NCBI GenBank assembly: GCA_964036155.1
Contig: OZ038422.1
Span: 434,001-498,000, forward strand
From: Diploscapter coronatus
Taxonomy: Eukaryota; Nematoda; Chromadorea; Rhabditida; Rhabditidae
Length of the DNA: 64,000 bases
Direction of reading: 5' to 3'
Numbering within the stretch: position 1 is the first letter of the stretch; every line of letters begins with the position of its first letter. Under the pieces are notes generated by a model, which saw only the letters and a list, made by a program, of their open reading frames with translations, did not search any database and had not been told where the DNA came from. This document shows, piece after piece, positions 1 to 21,311 of this stretch. The translations under genes and the position numbers were made by a program.

Positions 1-288
1 ATTTAAAGCTTATAAATTTGCTAAAAATATTATCGTCTTGGTTAAGTTTTATGCATGAAATAATGATGCAAGTCGGATACTTCATTAGTCTTACAACTAG
101 CAGTTGCACTCTTTATAAGAGAAATCTTTGAAACTTATGTTCATGACTCAGCATACTCACTACTTCAAGTAAAAGTTGAATTTATGAAATTTCGAAACGC
201 CCCAATTCAACCTCCATCAACCATAGAAAGTTCATCCCCTCGAGCAAATATTTAAAACCTATTTATCTTTCATCACAATTGATACTAC

Positions 289-3200
289 CTTTTGGCGCTC
301 CCTTCTTGGTGGGGTCATGCGAGAGTGAGAGTTGGGTCTTTGCCATGCAGATTGGCAGTTTGCCGAAGCCCTGTTTGGTGTAGAGCTCGATCTTCTTCTT
401 GGCCTTCTCGCTCAACTCGATGTCTTTCGCACCGTAGATCTTCTGCAATTCAATTCGCGATTATTTTAGATCCGACTTTAATTTAGTCCTGAGCCAAAAA
501 TATCATAAGTATGTTATACCTGAGCGATGGTGCGGATCTTATCTTCCAGCGACATTTCCAGTGGGTAGAGGAACCTGAAGTTCAGCTTGTTTATTTATTA
601 AGTATGTACAGTTCCGGTCAAAAGATAGTAAACACCTTGTTTTTTGGCCATAACTTTTTTTCTACTTTACCTATTTTGACAAACTTTTTTTCATTTGAAA
701 GAGGATAAAAAGTTACATAAGTGTGCCAATTTTCAGCTTTCTAGGTATACCAATTCACGAGTTATCGATTTATTTCGATTTTTGCGCGGACAAAAGATAG
801 TAAACAGTTTCGAAAGTGGTCCAAGTAAACCAATTAACGGGAGATAATTAAGCGTGGATATTTTTCCTCGAAAGTAATCTTCTTCACCTATATACTTACC
901 AAGTTTCAAATCAGTTGGATTAGAAATAAGAAAGATACGAATTTTTTTCGGAGATCCTCCTTAACTATAGAAAATAGCCTATTTTGACGTAGACGCATCA
1001 GAAAACGTGATGACGCACACGAGTGGGTAGAGTTTGGCGAGAAAGAACTTCTGTGTTTAATTCTCTGATCAAATCTGCATAAGTTCCATATAAATTTCTT
1101 TTATGAAAAAAATCATATGAGCACGTTGAGATGAAGAAAAATGAAGTACCCAAAATTTCTTTGCTTAACTATGAAAAACGTCCTATTTTCATGGAAAAAA
1201 AGATTCGCCATATTGTTAACTTTTCGAACAATTTTTCATAGGGTAAGTTTTAACAATAATTGTGTAGTTTTAATCGGAGAATTAGATGTAACCATTTTCC
1301 ACTTCCTAACTCCACCCACTCGCGTACGTCATCACGTTTTCTGATGCGTCGACGTCAAAATAGGCTATTTTCTATAGTTAAGGAGGGTCTCCGAAAAAAA
1401 TTCGTATCTTTCTTATTTCTGATCCAACTGATTTGAAACTTGGTAAGTATATAGGTGAAGAAGATTACTTTCGAGGAAAAATATCCACGCTTAATTATCT
1501 CCCGTTAATTGGTTTACTTGGACCACTTTCGAAACTGTTTACTATCTTTTGTCCGCGCAAAAATCGAAATAAATCGATAACTCGTGAATTGGTATACCTA
1601 GAAAGCTGAAAATTGGCACACTTATGTAACTTTTTATCCTCTTTCAAATGAAAAAAAGTTTGTCAAAATAGGTAAAGTAGAAAAAAAGTTATGGCCAAAA
1701 AACAAGGTGTTTACTATCTTTTGACCGGAACTGTATATGACGAGTTGGATTGTAATCATATCCATTGATCTTTCTCTGTGGTATCAAAGCTCTTGAAACA
1801 TGATTAAAATACAATACACGCACACACATTCTTGCAACATTCATTATTCAACCATTTTGCTTTTGTTTCATTCTTTAATTCTCGAATTTTTCGAAACCTA
1901 CTTGAAATTCGCCGGTTTCTCGGTGGCCTTCAAGAGCGCGTTTGCCAAATCCAGAGCGCCTTCGCCTCCCTTCGCCCAGTGATTGGCGATAACTGCGTCA
2001 TATGCGCCGTACTTTTTCGCCTTCTCGACGACCATATTGAGTTCCTTGTCGGTATCGGTGGCGAACTGGTTCACCGACACGATTACTGGGATGCCGAAGT
2101 ACGCGACGTTCTCGATCTGAAATAATAGAGAGTTTGTTGGAGTCCTAGGATTCAAGTTTGTTTTCAATAAAAATCTCGCCCTCTACCAACAACTACTTTA
2201 TGACGCACTGACGCGGACCCTTGCTTTTCCCACACCATCTCACTCCACCCTAACCTACCTTTCCTATCCTTAACTATAGAGCTCGTCAGCTCGTCATTTA
2301 GTGACTGCCTTTCATACCTGCTTCCTCAAATTACTGTCGCATCCAGCCTCGAGCAGCTCGAGGTTCTCTTCGGTGTACTCGTGCTTCAGCGGTGTTCCAG
2401 CCACAACGGGAGGACCGCCACCGTGCATCTTCAGAGCACGAACAGTGGCGACGAGGACGACTGCCGAAGGGACCAAGCCGGATTGTCTAGAAGGTAAATT
2501 TCAGATTTTTGTTGCCCAAGTTGGATCATCTGCTAAGAATAGCAATTACTAAATGGTGGAGTGCGTCTTTTCCTCAATATTTCTTTCAAGTTTCATCCTC
2601 TTGTCTATCTTTAGCTATAGCACTCCGCCATTAGTAATTGCCGCTAAGAGTTTTTCGATCGAACCTGCACTTGATGTTGAAGAATTTCTCCATGCCGATG
2701 TCCGCTCCGAATCCAGCCTCTGTCACGACGAATCCCTTTTCGCCGACGAGTTTCAACGCAACCATGTCTTCAATCAGTATCATCGGCTCTCTAACACCAA
2801 TCAATTAGCCCTACCAGCAAGAATGCTGCTTGCGCCGTGAGCGATGTTGGCGAATGGTCCTGCGTGAACGAAGACGGGCGTTCCTTCCAACGTTTGCATG
2901 AGATTCGGCTTAACGGTGTCGCGCATGAGCACCGTCAGCGCGTCGGTGACGCCGACGTCATCCGCGGTCACTGGGTTGCCCTCTTTGTCCGTGCCGATGA
3001 CGATCTTCGCGATCTGCTTTCGCATGTCAGCCAAGCTTCTCGTCAAAGCGAGGATCGCCATGAGCTGAATTCGTCGGTATCCGATTTGCTTCAGCGATAA
3101 AACTCTCCAACCTCCGACGCGACAGCAATATCAAAGCGAGTCTCTCTGGAGTGTGCCTTCTCCGCGTCACCCAACCCAACTTGGATCTTTCGTAGGAAGC

Positions 3201-4898
3201 GATCGTTGGTGTCGAGCACTCTGTGCCAGGTGATGTGGTCGGGGTCGATATTCAGTCTAAAAAAAGACTTCGACAGTTATTGCTTAATCGGAGTTGTTTT
3301 GGCTGTTTGGAAACCTTAAATCATGCGAAGGGAAACTACTCTTTTCTCACGCTATTTCGTATGGTTTGAGAACTTAAGGTTTTTCAAGTTGCGCTATTTT
3401 ATACCTAGAGAATCTCTTCCTGTCCTCCACCGACAGTTTGTTGGCGTCATCGACTACGGGAATACCGAGTCTCTCGAGTCGCCTCTTCTGCACGGCTGAC
3501 AGGGGTCGGACTCCTGCAAATCACGAGTATGTGTGTGTCAGTGTGGCGAAGCATGAATATTCGAACCCTGCTTATTCTGTGGACATAATCTGTTGAAGAG
3601 CGCCTCGTCGGACTGTGTAGATTCGTGGAACATTCGGGCGTCGATGGCGGCTGCCAGAAGGTTGTTTGCGGCGGTGATGGCATGAATGTCGCCAGTCAGG
3701 TGGAGATTGAACTCCTCCATGGGGATGACCTAAGATTTGTATTATCGTTATTGGTCTTCTTCGAAATTAAGATGTGATGATGATTAGAGTTCAGAAATGT
3801 CAAATTTCCAGGGTTGGAATAGGAAACTCCATTCAGGCGGCTTAGTTCATCATAATTCGCGAGTTTTTCTTTATGTCAGAGTCATATTATTTCCCCCCAA
3901 AAAAAGCCCGCAAACTATGAACTAAGCCTATTCAGACTCGTTCAAGATGTGCTCGTCCCAGAAAGGGCCCATATTGGGCAAAGCTGATTCCATCCAGTAT
4001 CTTTCAAAGGTGTATTTACCTGAGCATAACCACCCCCAGCTGCTCCTCCCTTGATGCCGAAAGTTGGTCCCTGCGATGGTTGCCGCATGCATGCGAAAGT
4101 ATTGATGCCAAGCCGAGCTCCGAGCGCTTGTGCCAATCCGATAGTTGTGGTGGACTTGCCCTCTCCAAGAGGAGTGGGCGTGATGCCTGAATTTCGATGA
4201 TCAACATGTTGGGCGTCACATTGTATCTCCTTTTAAGGTAGTCATGATGATATTGATTTCATTGCTAATGATCGACTACTCGAGACAGAATAAATGATGC
4301 ACAGTTTCGATCTTCTGAGCATGATGGCAAAGCTTATTTCTTGAAATAGTAAAGGAAGGCATGTTTAAGTTGCATACCAACAACTACGACGTATCTTCCG
4401 TCATGTTGCTTCTCGAGTCTCTTGATGATATCAAGCGAGACCTTGGCCTTCTTCTTGCCATACAATTCGATCTCCTCTTCAAGAATGCCGCACTCACGCG
4501 CTACCTACAACTATGAAATAATAGTAAATGAAGCATCTTTTTTGTATCTGTAATTAAAATATTTTGTCGCTTATTTTATACTCCCAAATTTGCAAGTGGA
4601 TTGTCTATAAAATTAGTCAAAGTTAATAAATGATATTTTGAAACATAAATCATAATTAAATTTAAAAAAAATGTATTGCATTTCCTGTCTCATACCCAAT
4701 TACTTATGAATCGAGCATAATTGAATGAGTGGCATGATGAAACATCTACAAACTCATGAAAACCCAAACCTGATGAATGTCCTTCGGTGGTTGAGCTCGA
4801 GAGATCTGAATATCGCTCGGCACGGGCGTTTTGTGCTCCGGCTTCAGGATTTCGATGTTCCATTTTCCAACGCTCTGTAATGCAAGTAATCGATTCAT
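289..4898 (-). CDS. Formate-tetrahydrofolate ligase (10-formyl-THF synthetase), 3' end outside window
   Basis: This enzyme joins formate to tetrahydrofolate using ATP, feeding one-carbon units into purine and formyl-donor synthesis. Homology-guided exons, in transcript order: 4770-4898, 4378-4504, 4020-4186, 3567-3729, 3405-3513, 3112-3256, 2815-3064, 2665-2767, 2318-2486, 1902-2116, 520-574, 289-442, about 595 codons in frame. The nucleotide-binding loop TPLGEGKST lies near 4150, followed by [55 protein letters not shown] and [16 protein letters not shown]. All are typical of the synthetase domain of human MTHFD1. The exon at 289 ends in a donor, so the last 60 or so residues are left of position 1. 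An in-frame ATG at 4896-4898 precedes [20 protein letters not shown], which is the start of this domain. No dehydrogenase/cyclohydrolase exons were seen upstream, so the gene appears monofunctional; an undetected 5' exon is possible. The intron at 575-1901 holds a large palindrome. Confidence 0.95.
609..1733. mobile_element. Palindromic Tc1/mariner-like MITE with TA target duplication
   Basis: Both ends read CAGTTCCGGTCAAAAGATAG inward and are flanked by TA (607-608 and 1734-1735). The arms are nearly perfect inverted copies of roughly 430 bp around a central segment of about 280 bp. No transposase frame is visible, so this is a non-autonomous foldback element. It lies in an intron of the formate-THF ligase gene, about 35 bp from the acceptor of the exon at 520-574. 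The TA duplication and CAGT ends point to Tc1/mariner; the family name is inference. Confidence 0.9.
2544..2639. repeat. Short hairpin element in intron
   Basis: The arms AATTACTAAATGGTGGAGTG and the complementary CACTCCGCCATTAGTAATT flank a pyrimidine-rich middle. It occupies most of the ligase intron 2487-2664. The ends differ from the other hairpin families in the window. Confidence 0.65.
3831..3937. repeat. Short hairpin element in intron
   Basis: The left arm ATTCAGGCGGCTTAGTTCAT pairs with ATGAACTAAGCCTATTCAG at the right end. It lies within the ligase intron 3730-4019. Confidence 0.6.
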
Positions 4899-5050
4899 TT
4901 GTTGGGCATTCCCTTATCAGATTAACTATGGAAAGATGGCCATTATTAACCTGACCTCTGGGTTCTTTTATCGAATATGTCGGCAAATAATATGAATATG
5001 CAAAGTACGAATCTTTAGGGTATGCTACAAAAATGTCTTGGTACGAATAA

Positions 5051-5187
5051 TTGTTGATTGAAGAGCAAAGTCGATGTATTCATGCAGAATAACTTAGAGC
5101 TCGAATTTGTAACAGTGAGTCACGTCGAAGAAAAACGAGACGAATAGCGTAATTTTTGAATATCAACGTTCTTTCCAACCAATAACA
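5051..5187. mobile_element. Hairpin MITE, family F (TTGATTGG / GTCGATATTC ends)
   Basis: The terminal inverted repeats resemble TTGATTGGAGAGCGCGTCGA leading to ATATTCA, with the complement at the other end (...TGAATATCAACGTTCTTTCC AACCAAT). Related copies lie at 17566-17714, 27911-28054, 33561-33700 and 57065-57206, with a fragment near 42228. No coding capacity. Confidence 0.8.
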
Positions 5188-6022
5188 TTATTAGTTTGGT
5201 GTTCATAACAGCCATAGCTTAGATTCACGAATATTGTCTTATAAGGAATTTATTATAATTACTATTACAAAAAGTTAAGAAAATATTAAATTTTTGAACA
5301 TTTGACCCACCATGATCGCTCTCTGTGTGGTTGTTTTGACTCAATGAAAGAATAGATGACGGGTGGTACCTGAAGTGTTATGATAAGGGCTGCTCTATTT
5401 AAATCCGATAGATCTCAATAACCGATGATTTTATGACGCCCTAACTTCCCGTTCATAGACATAAAGATTCTCGAAAATTATATGAGACGATTTTGCAAGA
5501 GCTATAAAAACAATGCTATTAAAAGAATTTCGTAGATAGCAATGAGAAAGAGGAATTGGTAAATGAAAATAAAAAAGGAATTTGTTCTAGAACTGATCAT
5601 TACGTTGTCCCTGCCGGAAATAGCTAATATGGGAAAGGGAAGGAAAGATGGTTGGTAAGAGATAAGATAAAAGACTAGTAACACAGTCGGTTCTTGCAGT
5701 TTCTCTTCATTGATGATAATATTTCATTTTAATCAAGTTATAGAAAAAAAACCATGTTAATATTTCAAAATTCAAATATTTTATAGAAGACGGCTGTTTT
5801 CAAGTTTTGTTGATAACATAGCAAGGGGAAGGATGGAATTGATAAAATAAAAGACGAAAACGCCATGGTAACCTGCTACAATAAAATAGGACTAACAAAT
5901 CGCACCAAACATCGTCTGATTTACTCTGCATTCTTTCTTTGACGTGCATTTCACATCGATTTTTATGGCAACTTGGAGATTTCTAACAACTATCCGTGAA
6001 AAATAATGTGAGATAACACAGG

Positions 6023-6150
6023 CGTTGGGACGTTTTCCACCGCAAAAATTCGGTCATCATCTTTCTTATCGCCATTATTAGGGATAGTAATTGCAAAGTT
6101 GACTGGAATAGTTCACCGCAAAAGGAAAATATTTGTGATGGAAAACGTCC
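6023..6150. mobile_element. Hairpin MITE, family D (CGTTGGGACGTTTTCCACC ends)
   Basis: It starts CGTTGGGACGTTTTCCACCG and ends with the near-complement GATGGAAAACGTCC. A second copy with the same order of internal sequence lies at 40904-41043 in an ECT2 intron. Two copies with shared interiors and inverted ends support a mobile element. Confidence 0.8.
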
Positions 6151-6770
6151 GGAGATAAATATACATTTGTCTAAATCAAGCTTATTTTAATTCACACATG
6201 ATATCATCATGATAGTGGCTACACACTATTTTAAATTATAAATAGCAAAATTGAGAATTGATAATATGATAGTGAGTCAAGGGGAAAATCAGGCTCTTAT
6301 AAATATTATCTTTGATAAAATTTGCTGAATTCGGAAAATGGTAAAAATATACAGTATCATAAAATAAAAGGAAAAAACACGTTCTCTCTTCGTATTATCG
6401 TTATTGCTGCGCATGCAAAAACAACGAAACGAATATTGAAAACAGCCATTTTGGAGAGACTTTTAAATCAATCTGATAGCGATAATATTAGTTTTAACTT
6501 CCCATCAATTTGAAAGTATTATATTATCCCCAAGTTATATCTTGGATGGCGTTGAAATTTCATATTTGATCACGAAACTGGAATTTTCACTGATAAACCG
6601 ACCGAACGCTCATCGAAAATTATGCGCTGAGTCGAACTTCCCAATGCGTATTGACTAAGTTCTTATCTTTTCTGAAAATTTATAAAAACATGATAATTAA
6701 CACACAAAATTAATATTTTTCAAACTATATCTAAATATTTAAAGCCTTGAAACCTAGTTATAACGAAAAA

Positions 6771-6850
6771 GAGTCTCCTATATTTCACACCCGCTTGTTT
6801 TCTTTTCCCCTACTCTCTCTTCAAAAAGTGGGTGCAGAATATAAAAGATT
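6771..6850. mobile_element. Hairpin MITE, family E (GTATTCCACACCCACTTTT ends), diverged copy
   Basis: The arms TATTTCACACCCGCTTGTTT and AAAAAGTGGGTGCAGAATAT enclose a pyrimidine-rich loop. It is clearly related to the copies at 13521-13610, 18113-18212 and 31118-31205. Confidence 0.7.
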
Positions 6851-7803
6851 TCCGAAAAAGTTATATATAAAACACATAAAATACCTTATTTATATATGGC
6901 AACCTATTTGTTAACTGCCGGATATTTCAAGGTGAAATGTTGAATGTTGAACATTTTGATGATCGATGAAAAATCAGGGCCCGGGTTATTTGCTCCTACA
7001 TCAAAAAACTGGTTTTGCCGAATTCTCTATCCCTCTAAATTGACTGAACGTATCGCTTGAAATTGAGAGAATTGGGGTAAATTTGGTAGGGACGCAGAAA
7101 AATTTTCGGACTCAACTAACCGAAAATTTTCTCTGGTCTAAATTTCGCGAGAAATACCATGTTCGAAACACGAATTTTCGATCATTTTTGATTTTTTGTT
7201 GTTTGGAAATTGAAAGAGTAAAGTCTGTTGTCTGTCAAAATAAAGGCAAAGAAAGACCATAATTGGGTACGTTTTCCTTCCTTCTCTCAATTTTTCATAC
7301 TATTTCTCGCAGTCATTCAAAAACATTGCTGAAATTGAAGAGATTTTCGTTTACTCTCTAAGTTTTCCATTTTATTTCTCTAAAAAAATCGAGAAATAAC
7401 AGGAAAGGTAGAGAATTCTGAGAAAAGTCTTTGTCGATGGGCGGTGTCGATCGAACCTTCCACCAAAAGCGACTAAACGAGCACACATACAATTACACCA
7501 ACTCTTGTTAAAATTTACGATCTTTGAAATTACCGATTTATGCATCAAAAATCAAACCTGACTTTGGGAAAGTAGAAATTTATTTCGAAGCAAAAGATGA
7601 GAATCAAGTCGTCTCTTCGCAAAAATTACAGACACAAAAATTTCGAAATTTCGGCTATAATGCCAGAAGAAAAGAATAAATTTAAGTCTCGCAATAATAC
7701 AGATACGGTAGTGAATTGTAATAAAATATATTGACTTGAAATGAAGTGCACGGATAAATAAATGAGATTAAAATTTAATTGAACAATTTTAAAGTCCAAG
7801 ATA

Positions 7804-10713
7804 TCACTCGCTATTATCAATACCGATATCGACCATCAATTTCTTCAGGTAGTGAATTTCTTGCTGCAGGTCGCCAACCTTAAATTGAAGTCTTTAAATT
7901 TGGTTCATTACTCAAAGTAGCACATAGTACGGCAGAGGTAATACAGACATTGATGAAGGTAGTATGGCGAAAGCTAATGAAATTTTATTATGATTTGCCG
8001 TACTACTTTTATTAAATGTCCTAAATTCGAGCTTTAGTTTAAATTTAACCTTCTTTTTCAGGTCGCCATTTTTGTCCAAGAGCTCTTTCATCTGGTCCAT
8101 CTTGCTTTCCTTCTCTTTTCTTTTCTTCTCTCTAAAATATTTTAATTTAAATAAGCTAAATAATAGAATTTAAGCAAAGTTTTTCTTCATTCAGAAAACT
8201 CAAAATAATTCGATTTTCAAATGAAACTTCAATTCAATATTTTCTATTTGGCAAATGGAACTTTTACTACGAACATATTAAATAAATAAACTTATCGAAA
8301 AATCTAAAATCAAAATTCCCCTAAATTAGAAGCCCATTCCCAAAATGCCAGAACTATCCATTACCCGTCTCAGATCATCTAAGAAAGTCTTTTATAATGC
8401 TTTTTTGAGTTTGCGATGTGGCTTTATTCTTGATTTGAAGTGAATACGGTCATTAGATGAAGAGTTATGATGGTTTGAAATTCGAATTTTTTTTTCGAAA
8501 ATTTTGGGATCGAAAAATAAAAGTCTATGGACTTCTATTTTGGATTTTACGGTACCTATATCTAGTGGCAGCCAGTCGATTCTGAGCCTTCTTCCTCTCT
8601 CTTCTCTCGGGCGTCTTGTAGCGACCCCCTCCTGAAGACGTAGTTTCGTAGGTCTCAGTTTCGTCGGAGGACCAGATCTAAAATATAATAATTAATTTTT
8701 TTTTAATTTAAGTGTTTTAAAAGCAATTATATTTTAGTTTAAATATATATAAAAGTTGATTTTGTATCAAATTTTCAGTAATTATTGGAAGTCTCAAAAC
8801 TTCTCTACATTTATAAAGAAAGTTATCAAAACGATTCATAATTGAAGCTGTACTAGATTAATTGTGAGATAATTATCCCAGTTATTTTCTTAATTGCTCT
8901 AATGAAGTCTTACCGTAGAGTTAGGTGAGGACGTAGCGTTGCTTCTTCTCTCGATTTCCTCGCACTCTCGAACGATCTCCTCCAGGATTTGCTCCTCAAT
9001 TAGCACAATTAAATCACTTAATTGCCTTAACTAAAAAATTAAGTACCATTTTTCTATTATCAGAAAAGATAATCATTAATCTGGGATCTAGTAGAGAGCC
9101 CATTATATAATATATCTAAATGCTAGACTAATAGAATATGAAACACTTTTTAAGTTGGGCTTAGTTTCGAACTTTAAAAATTCGACGAGTAGTTCCGAAC
9201 TTGGCTTTAAAAAATTTAGTCACCGTCAGCCCTAGCCGTTATGCGTTATATGACTTTAAAAGAGGTGCATCGCTTTTTCACGTGAACTTCAGGACCGCTT
9301 TATAAGTATACTTGACAGGGAAATACACCGCGTTATTTCAGTCATTTTGCATCAGAAACTGACCCGATCCTAGTATCAAGGTTTATCATTTTTATCGCTA
9401 GAATTGCGGACGAAAAGGGGTTCCCCGATTAAATTTAATGTGTACGCAAATTTCAAAGTTCAGGTGCGACGAAAATGGTTTTCATGTGAAGAAGTGTTAT
9501 CAATGATCTTCGTATTCGTGCCTTGATACTAGTGTTAGAGGTTTGCATTTATTTAATATTTATTAATATATTTAGAGTTAGAAATCCGCGTGTCTTGAAA
9601 GCCAAAAAACTCATCATAGTTTAGGAGAAATTATTTTGAAACATATTCAAAAATCGGATCTAAATATCACACCTTAGGCTGGACCGGAGAGTGTCCAGAT
9701 ACGAGTTCTTGGTAGATGAGTTCTGCCGAATCTGCATTGGGAAGTTCGTTGTCGTTGACGAAATTGACGGGTTGGATCTCTTGTATTGGTTGGTCTTGGA
9801 ACGCGTAGTGATAGGGGGACTGAAATAGTCGTTATTTAAAAAATGGCTAGGTTTAGAGATTTCGAATAATTATTATATCAACAATGAGAGCTTTCTTTTC
9901 GAAAATATTTCTTCTTTATCAAAAATGAAAAATTCTGTGAAAGGACGAGTACGCTTCTTTCGAACTAGAACGTTTCTTACAATTTCAAGAGAAACGTTAC
10001 TTTTGCTGTTAAATATAGTAGCATATCTTGATCATATTTAACAACCTATTTAAAATACAAAAAGTTGGCATACTGTAATAATCCTACCATTACTAAATAC
10101 TTTTTTATTAACTCTATTTCTACTTTCATTTCATATCTTATTATAACAAATTATATTAAATTCAAATATACCTGATTAAATTGACTATTATCTTGAATCG
10201 GATTAGAATAGAAGACTGGTTGATTGTCGAAACTTGAATAGAATTGGTTTGAGGTGGTTAGAGGAATGAAGTCTGTGGAAGGCGAAGAGACGACGATCCC
10301 TTGAACCTCAACAAACACAGCATCCGGATTCCTGGAAAAGAGATCAGTTCGAATTTTATATTTAGCCCGGTTGAAAGTGCTTGATTCGCAACTTTCATCT
10401 TTTTTTTCTCAAATTAAAGTCCCTTTATTCCCAAGTTCAGTCCACATTGCTCAAATAAGTTTTGCTAAAATTCTCCTTCATAATTTTTTTAAAATGTAAC
10501 ATGAGCATGTTGAAAACGATTTTTTGCAAAAATCATTTAAAACACAGCTTGGACCCGAATATGATCATTTAATAATTTTCAGAAAAATACCATTTTTACC
10601 ACTTCACTAACCTGACAAATTGGCGTAGCGAAAGATGGGCTCAACGTAACGGAGGTGGTGTTGTTCTGCAGATCAGCAGAGTATTGAGCGTATTGTGACC
10701 GGGCTATCGACAT
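7804..10713 (-). CDS. atf-4: ATF4-type bZIP transcription factor
   Basis: Nuclear DNA-binding factor of the ATF4/ATF5 class, which in animals mediates the integrated stress (amino-acid response) programme. Exons: 10612-10713, 10172-10331, 9673-9819, 8914-8994, 8556-8677, 8050-8131, 7804-7878. The C terminus holds a bZIP domain: basic region RRERKKAQNRLAATRYR followed by EKKRKEKE, then a heptad segment continuing through MDQMKELLDKNGDLKKK and VGDLQQEIHYLKKLM, ending IDNSE and stop. The N-K/R-x-A-A-x-R-Y-R pattern and the EIHYLKKL ending match ATF4 rather than CREB or Jun. The N-terminal half is Gln/Asn/Ser/Pro-rich, as in activation domains. The start MSIARSQYAQ is at 10713. Exons 2-7 join in frame, but the exon 1/exon 2 junction does not keep frame with the visible GT-AG sites, so a small exon or another start is missing. 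No upstream ORF was identified in the few dozen bases before the start. Confidence 0.85.
8321..8551. repeat. Dispersed repeat, family U, copy 1
   Basis: About 230 bp that match 29903-30143 in the same order, including AAAATGCCAGAACTATCCAT and GGTCATTAGATGAAGAGTTA. It lies in the bZIP intron 8132-8555, abutting the exon at 8556. The other copy has inverted ends (CGTCAAATCTAAAATAG), so this is probably a degenerate DNA transposon relic. Confidence 0.75.
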
Positions 10714-11517
10714 TTTATCGGTTTTTAACTGTGTGGAAAGGGGACTTGAACGTCAAGTAGAGCTAAGGTTTACCTAAAAATATAAAAATGAAAATATATA
10801 AACTATAAATTCGAAACGAAAATTTCACAATTAACATCGAATTTTAACGCTATTTCTAATAAAAGTAGTCTGAGAAAATATCTGTTTTTACAGTGGACAT
10901 TTTATAAACGAGAAAATAAAAGGGTTTAGAAAAATCGATGAAAATTAATCGATAAATTTCGCGTGATGTGCGTCCGATAAATGCTAGCTAGAGAGGGGTG
11001 AAATCAAAGAAAAGGGGGAAAAAGAGAGAGGAAAGAAGAATACGCTTTATATCTATATCAATGGGAAAGTGGCATGCCACACATAATGTCATTATTAATG
11101 ACGTCATCATATAATGTATGATAATCAATATATCAAAATGAACATCGAAATTTAGGCCAACCAAAAAATCAATATTTCTAAAAATGCACTAAATCAAACA
11201 GTGAAAGTATGACGCAATAATAGAGAAAATGGCATCATACAAGTGAAGCCAAGCTAAGTATCCTCGCTTACATATACGGGAAAAAATGATGACATGGAGG
11301 AAATGTTGTTTGTGACTTTATTTATCATCAAAGTCCGACTTTTGGAAACTCGTCATTTTTAAAGAATCCTGAGTTTGGCCAAAAAGTTGATTGATATTTA
11401 GTCCAATTCCAAAGAACTCGAAGCAATTATTAATCATCTTTTTTATATTAATAATTCAATTTCTTGAAACATTCTTTCAAAACCCATTTATTCAAAACCT
11501 TAACAGTTACAAAACAA
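10714..11517. other. Spacer between bZIP start and transporter 3' end
   Basis: About 0.8 kb without coding signal. It must contain the 5' UTR and promoter of the bZIP gene and the 3' UTR of the transporter. Palindromic ATAATGTCATTATTAATGACG lies near 11085-11105. I recognise no defined regulatory site with confidence. Confidence 0.5.
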
Positions 11518-20299
<8,782 letters not shown>

Positions 20300-21311
20300 T
20301 TTTTCATAGGAAAATCAGAAATTTTCAAAAATAGGTCAAATCTTGCACCAAAGTTTTCAAAAATGGCGACGTTTCTGCCAAAAGTCGACGCGATTATACC
20401 ATTTATAGCGCGCTAATTGTCTCGGGTCTGTTATAGAGTGATACGATTATTGATAAATTTGATAAGGAAACATTTTGCTGGGTTTACAATCTAAAAAACG
20501 CCACTTTTTGGCGAAAATGACGAAATGAATGGGGTTTTATCGATAAAAATATGCGAGTTAGATTGTGCAATTTGAAATCTTTTATAGTAAACGTCATTCG
20601 GAAAGGTAAATAGATAATGTTTTCAGACCCAAATAAACTAGACTCTTCTAAAAGACGAGTTTTATTCACTAGTTCAGATAAATTTTCATCAATAATTAAT
20701 CATAGCTACACTCATATCAGTGCCTAGAAAACTATAGATCAAAGAATAGTTGTAAAAATCGATTTATTTGTTTGCACGTTCGATGATAAAATGACATGTT
20801 TAAAGATTACAGCTCTTCGATTTTAGATTCCATAAGCTCAATAAAATTCATTTTTAAAATTTTCTGAATCAAAATAGCCATTAAAAAAGAAGATATTCAA
20901 GCTTTTACTCCGATCAATACCTAAGTTGTTTCAATGAAAAAGTTTGATTCAAAGGTGAGATTCGTGAAAAATAGGTAAAGTAAGAAAGTGAAGAAAAAAT
21001 ACGAAAAATATAACCTTGCTTCACAATTCTAACACAAAGCGGCTAGGGCAGGATGAAATTTTCGCAAAAATAGGATATTTAAAAAAAAAAAAATTGAGCA
21101 TTTCCTCAATTTAGATACGAGTACTTTCAATCACAATTACTACCAGAAAGAAAAAAAAAACATCTAAAACTTGCTATTTCAATTAAAAAGACTAAATTTA
21201 AAAATCTTAGCCAAAATTTTCTACTTCAGAAAAACTAAATTTTAAGCAAGTACAAAAGAACAAATTTAGCCCAAAATTTTCTCCTTCGAAGAAATTGAGG
21301 GTTGAAATTTG
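20300..21311. other. Spacer between transporter start and ANGEL 3' end
   Basis: A 1-kb AT-rich segment with poly-A and poly-T runs. No coding frame or convincing inverted repeat was seen. It includes the transporter promoter and the 3' UTR of the ANGEL-like gene. Confidence 0.5.

Larger units (their letters stand above)
4899..7803. other. Intergenic spacer without recognisable genes
   Basis: This 2.9-kb AT-rich spacer lies between the ligase start and the 3' end of the bZIP gene. No frame shows recognisable protein similarity or coherent splice structure on either strand. It holds three hairpin elements described separately (5051-5187, 6023-6150, 6771-6850). The ligase promoter must lie at its left end; no TATA box was recognised. 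Confidence 0.6.

Noticed and set aside
2789..2814. A possible 26-bp intron (GTAGGG...TTAGAG) in the formate-THF ligase gene
   Set aside because: It adds seven residues absent from homologues. Using the next acceptor (ATTGAAG) gives a 47-bp intron and the conserved [14 protein letters not shown], so the ultra-short intron is not needed.
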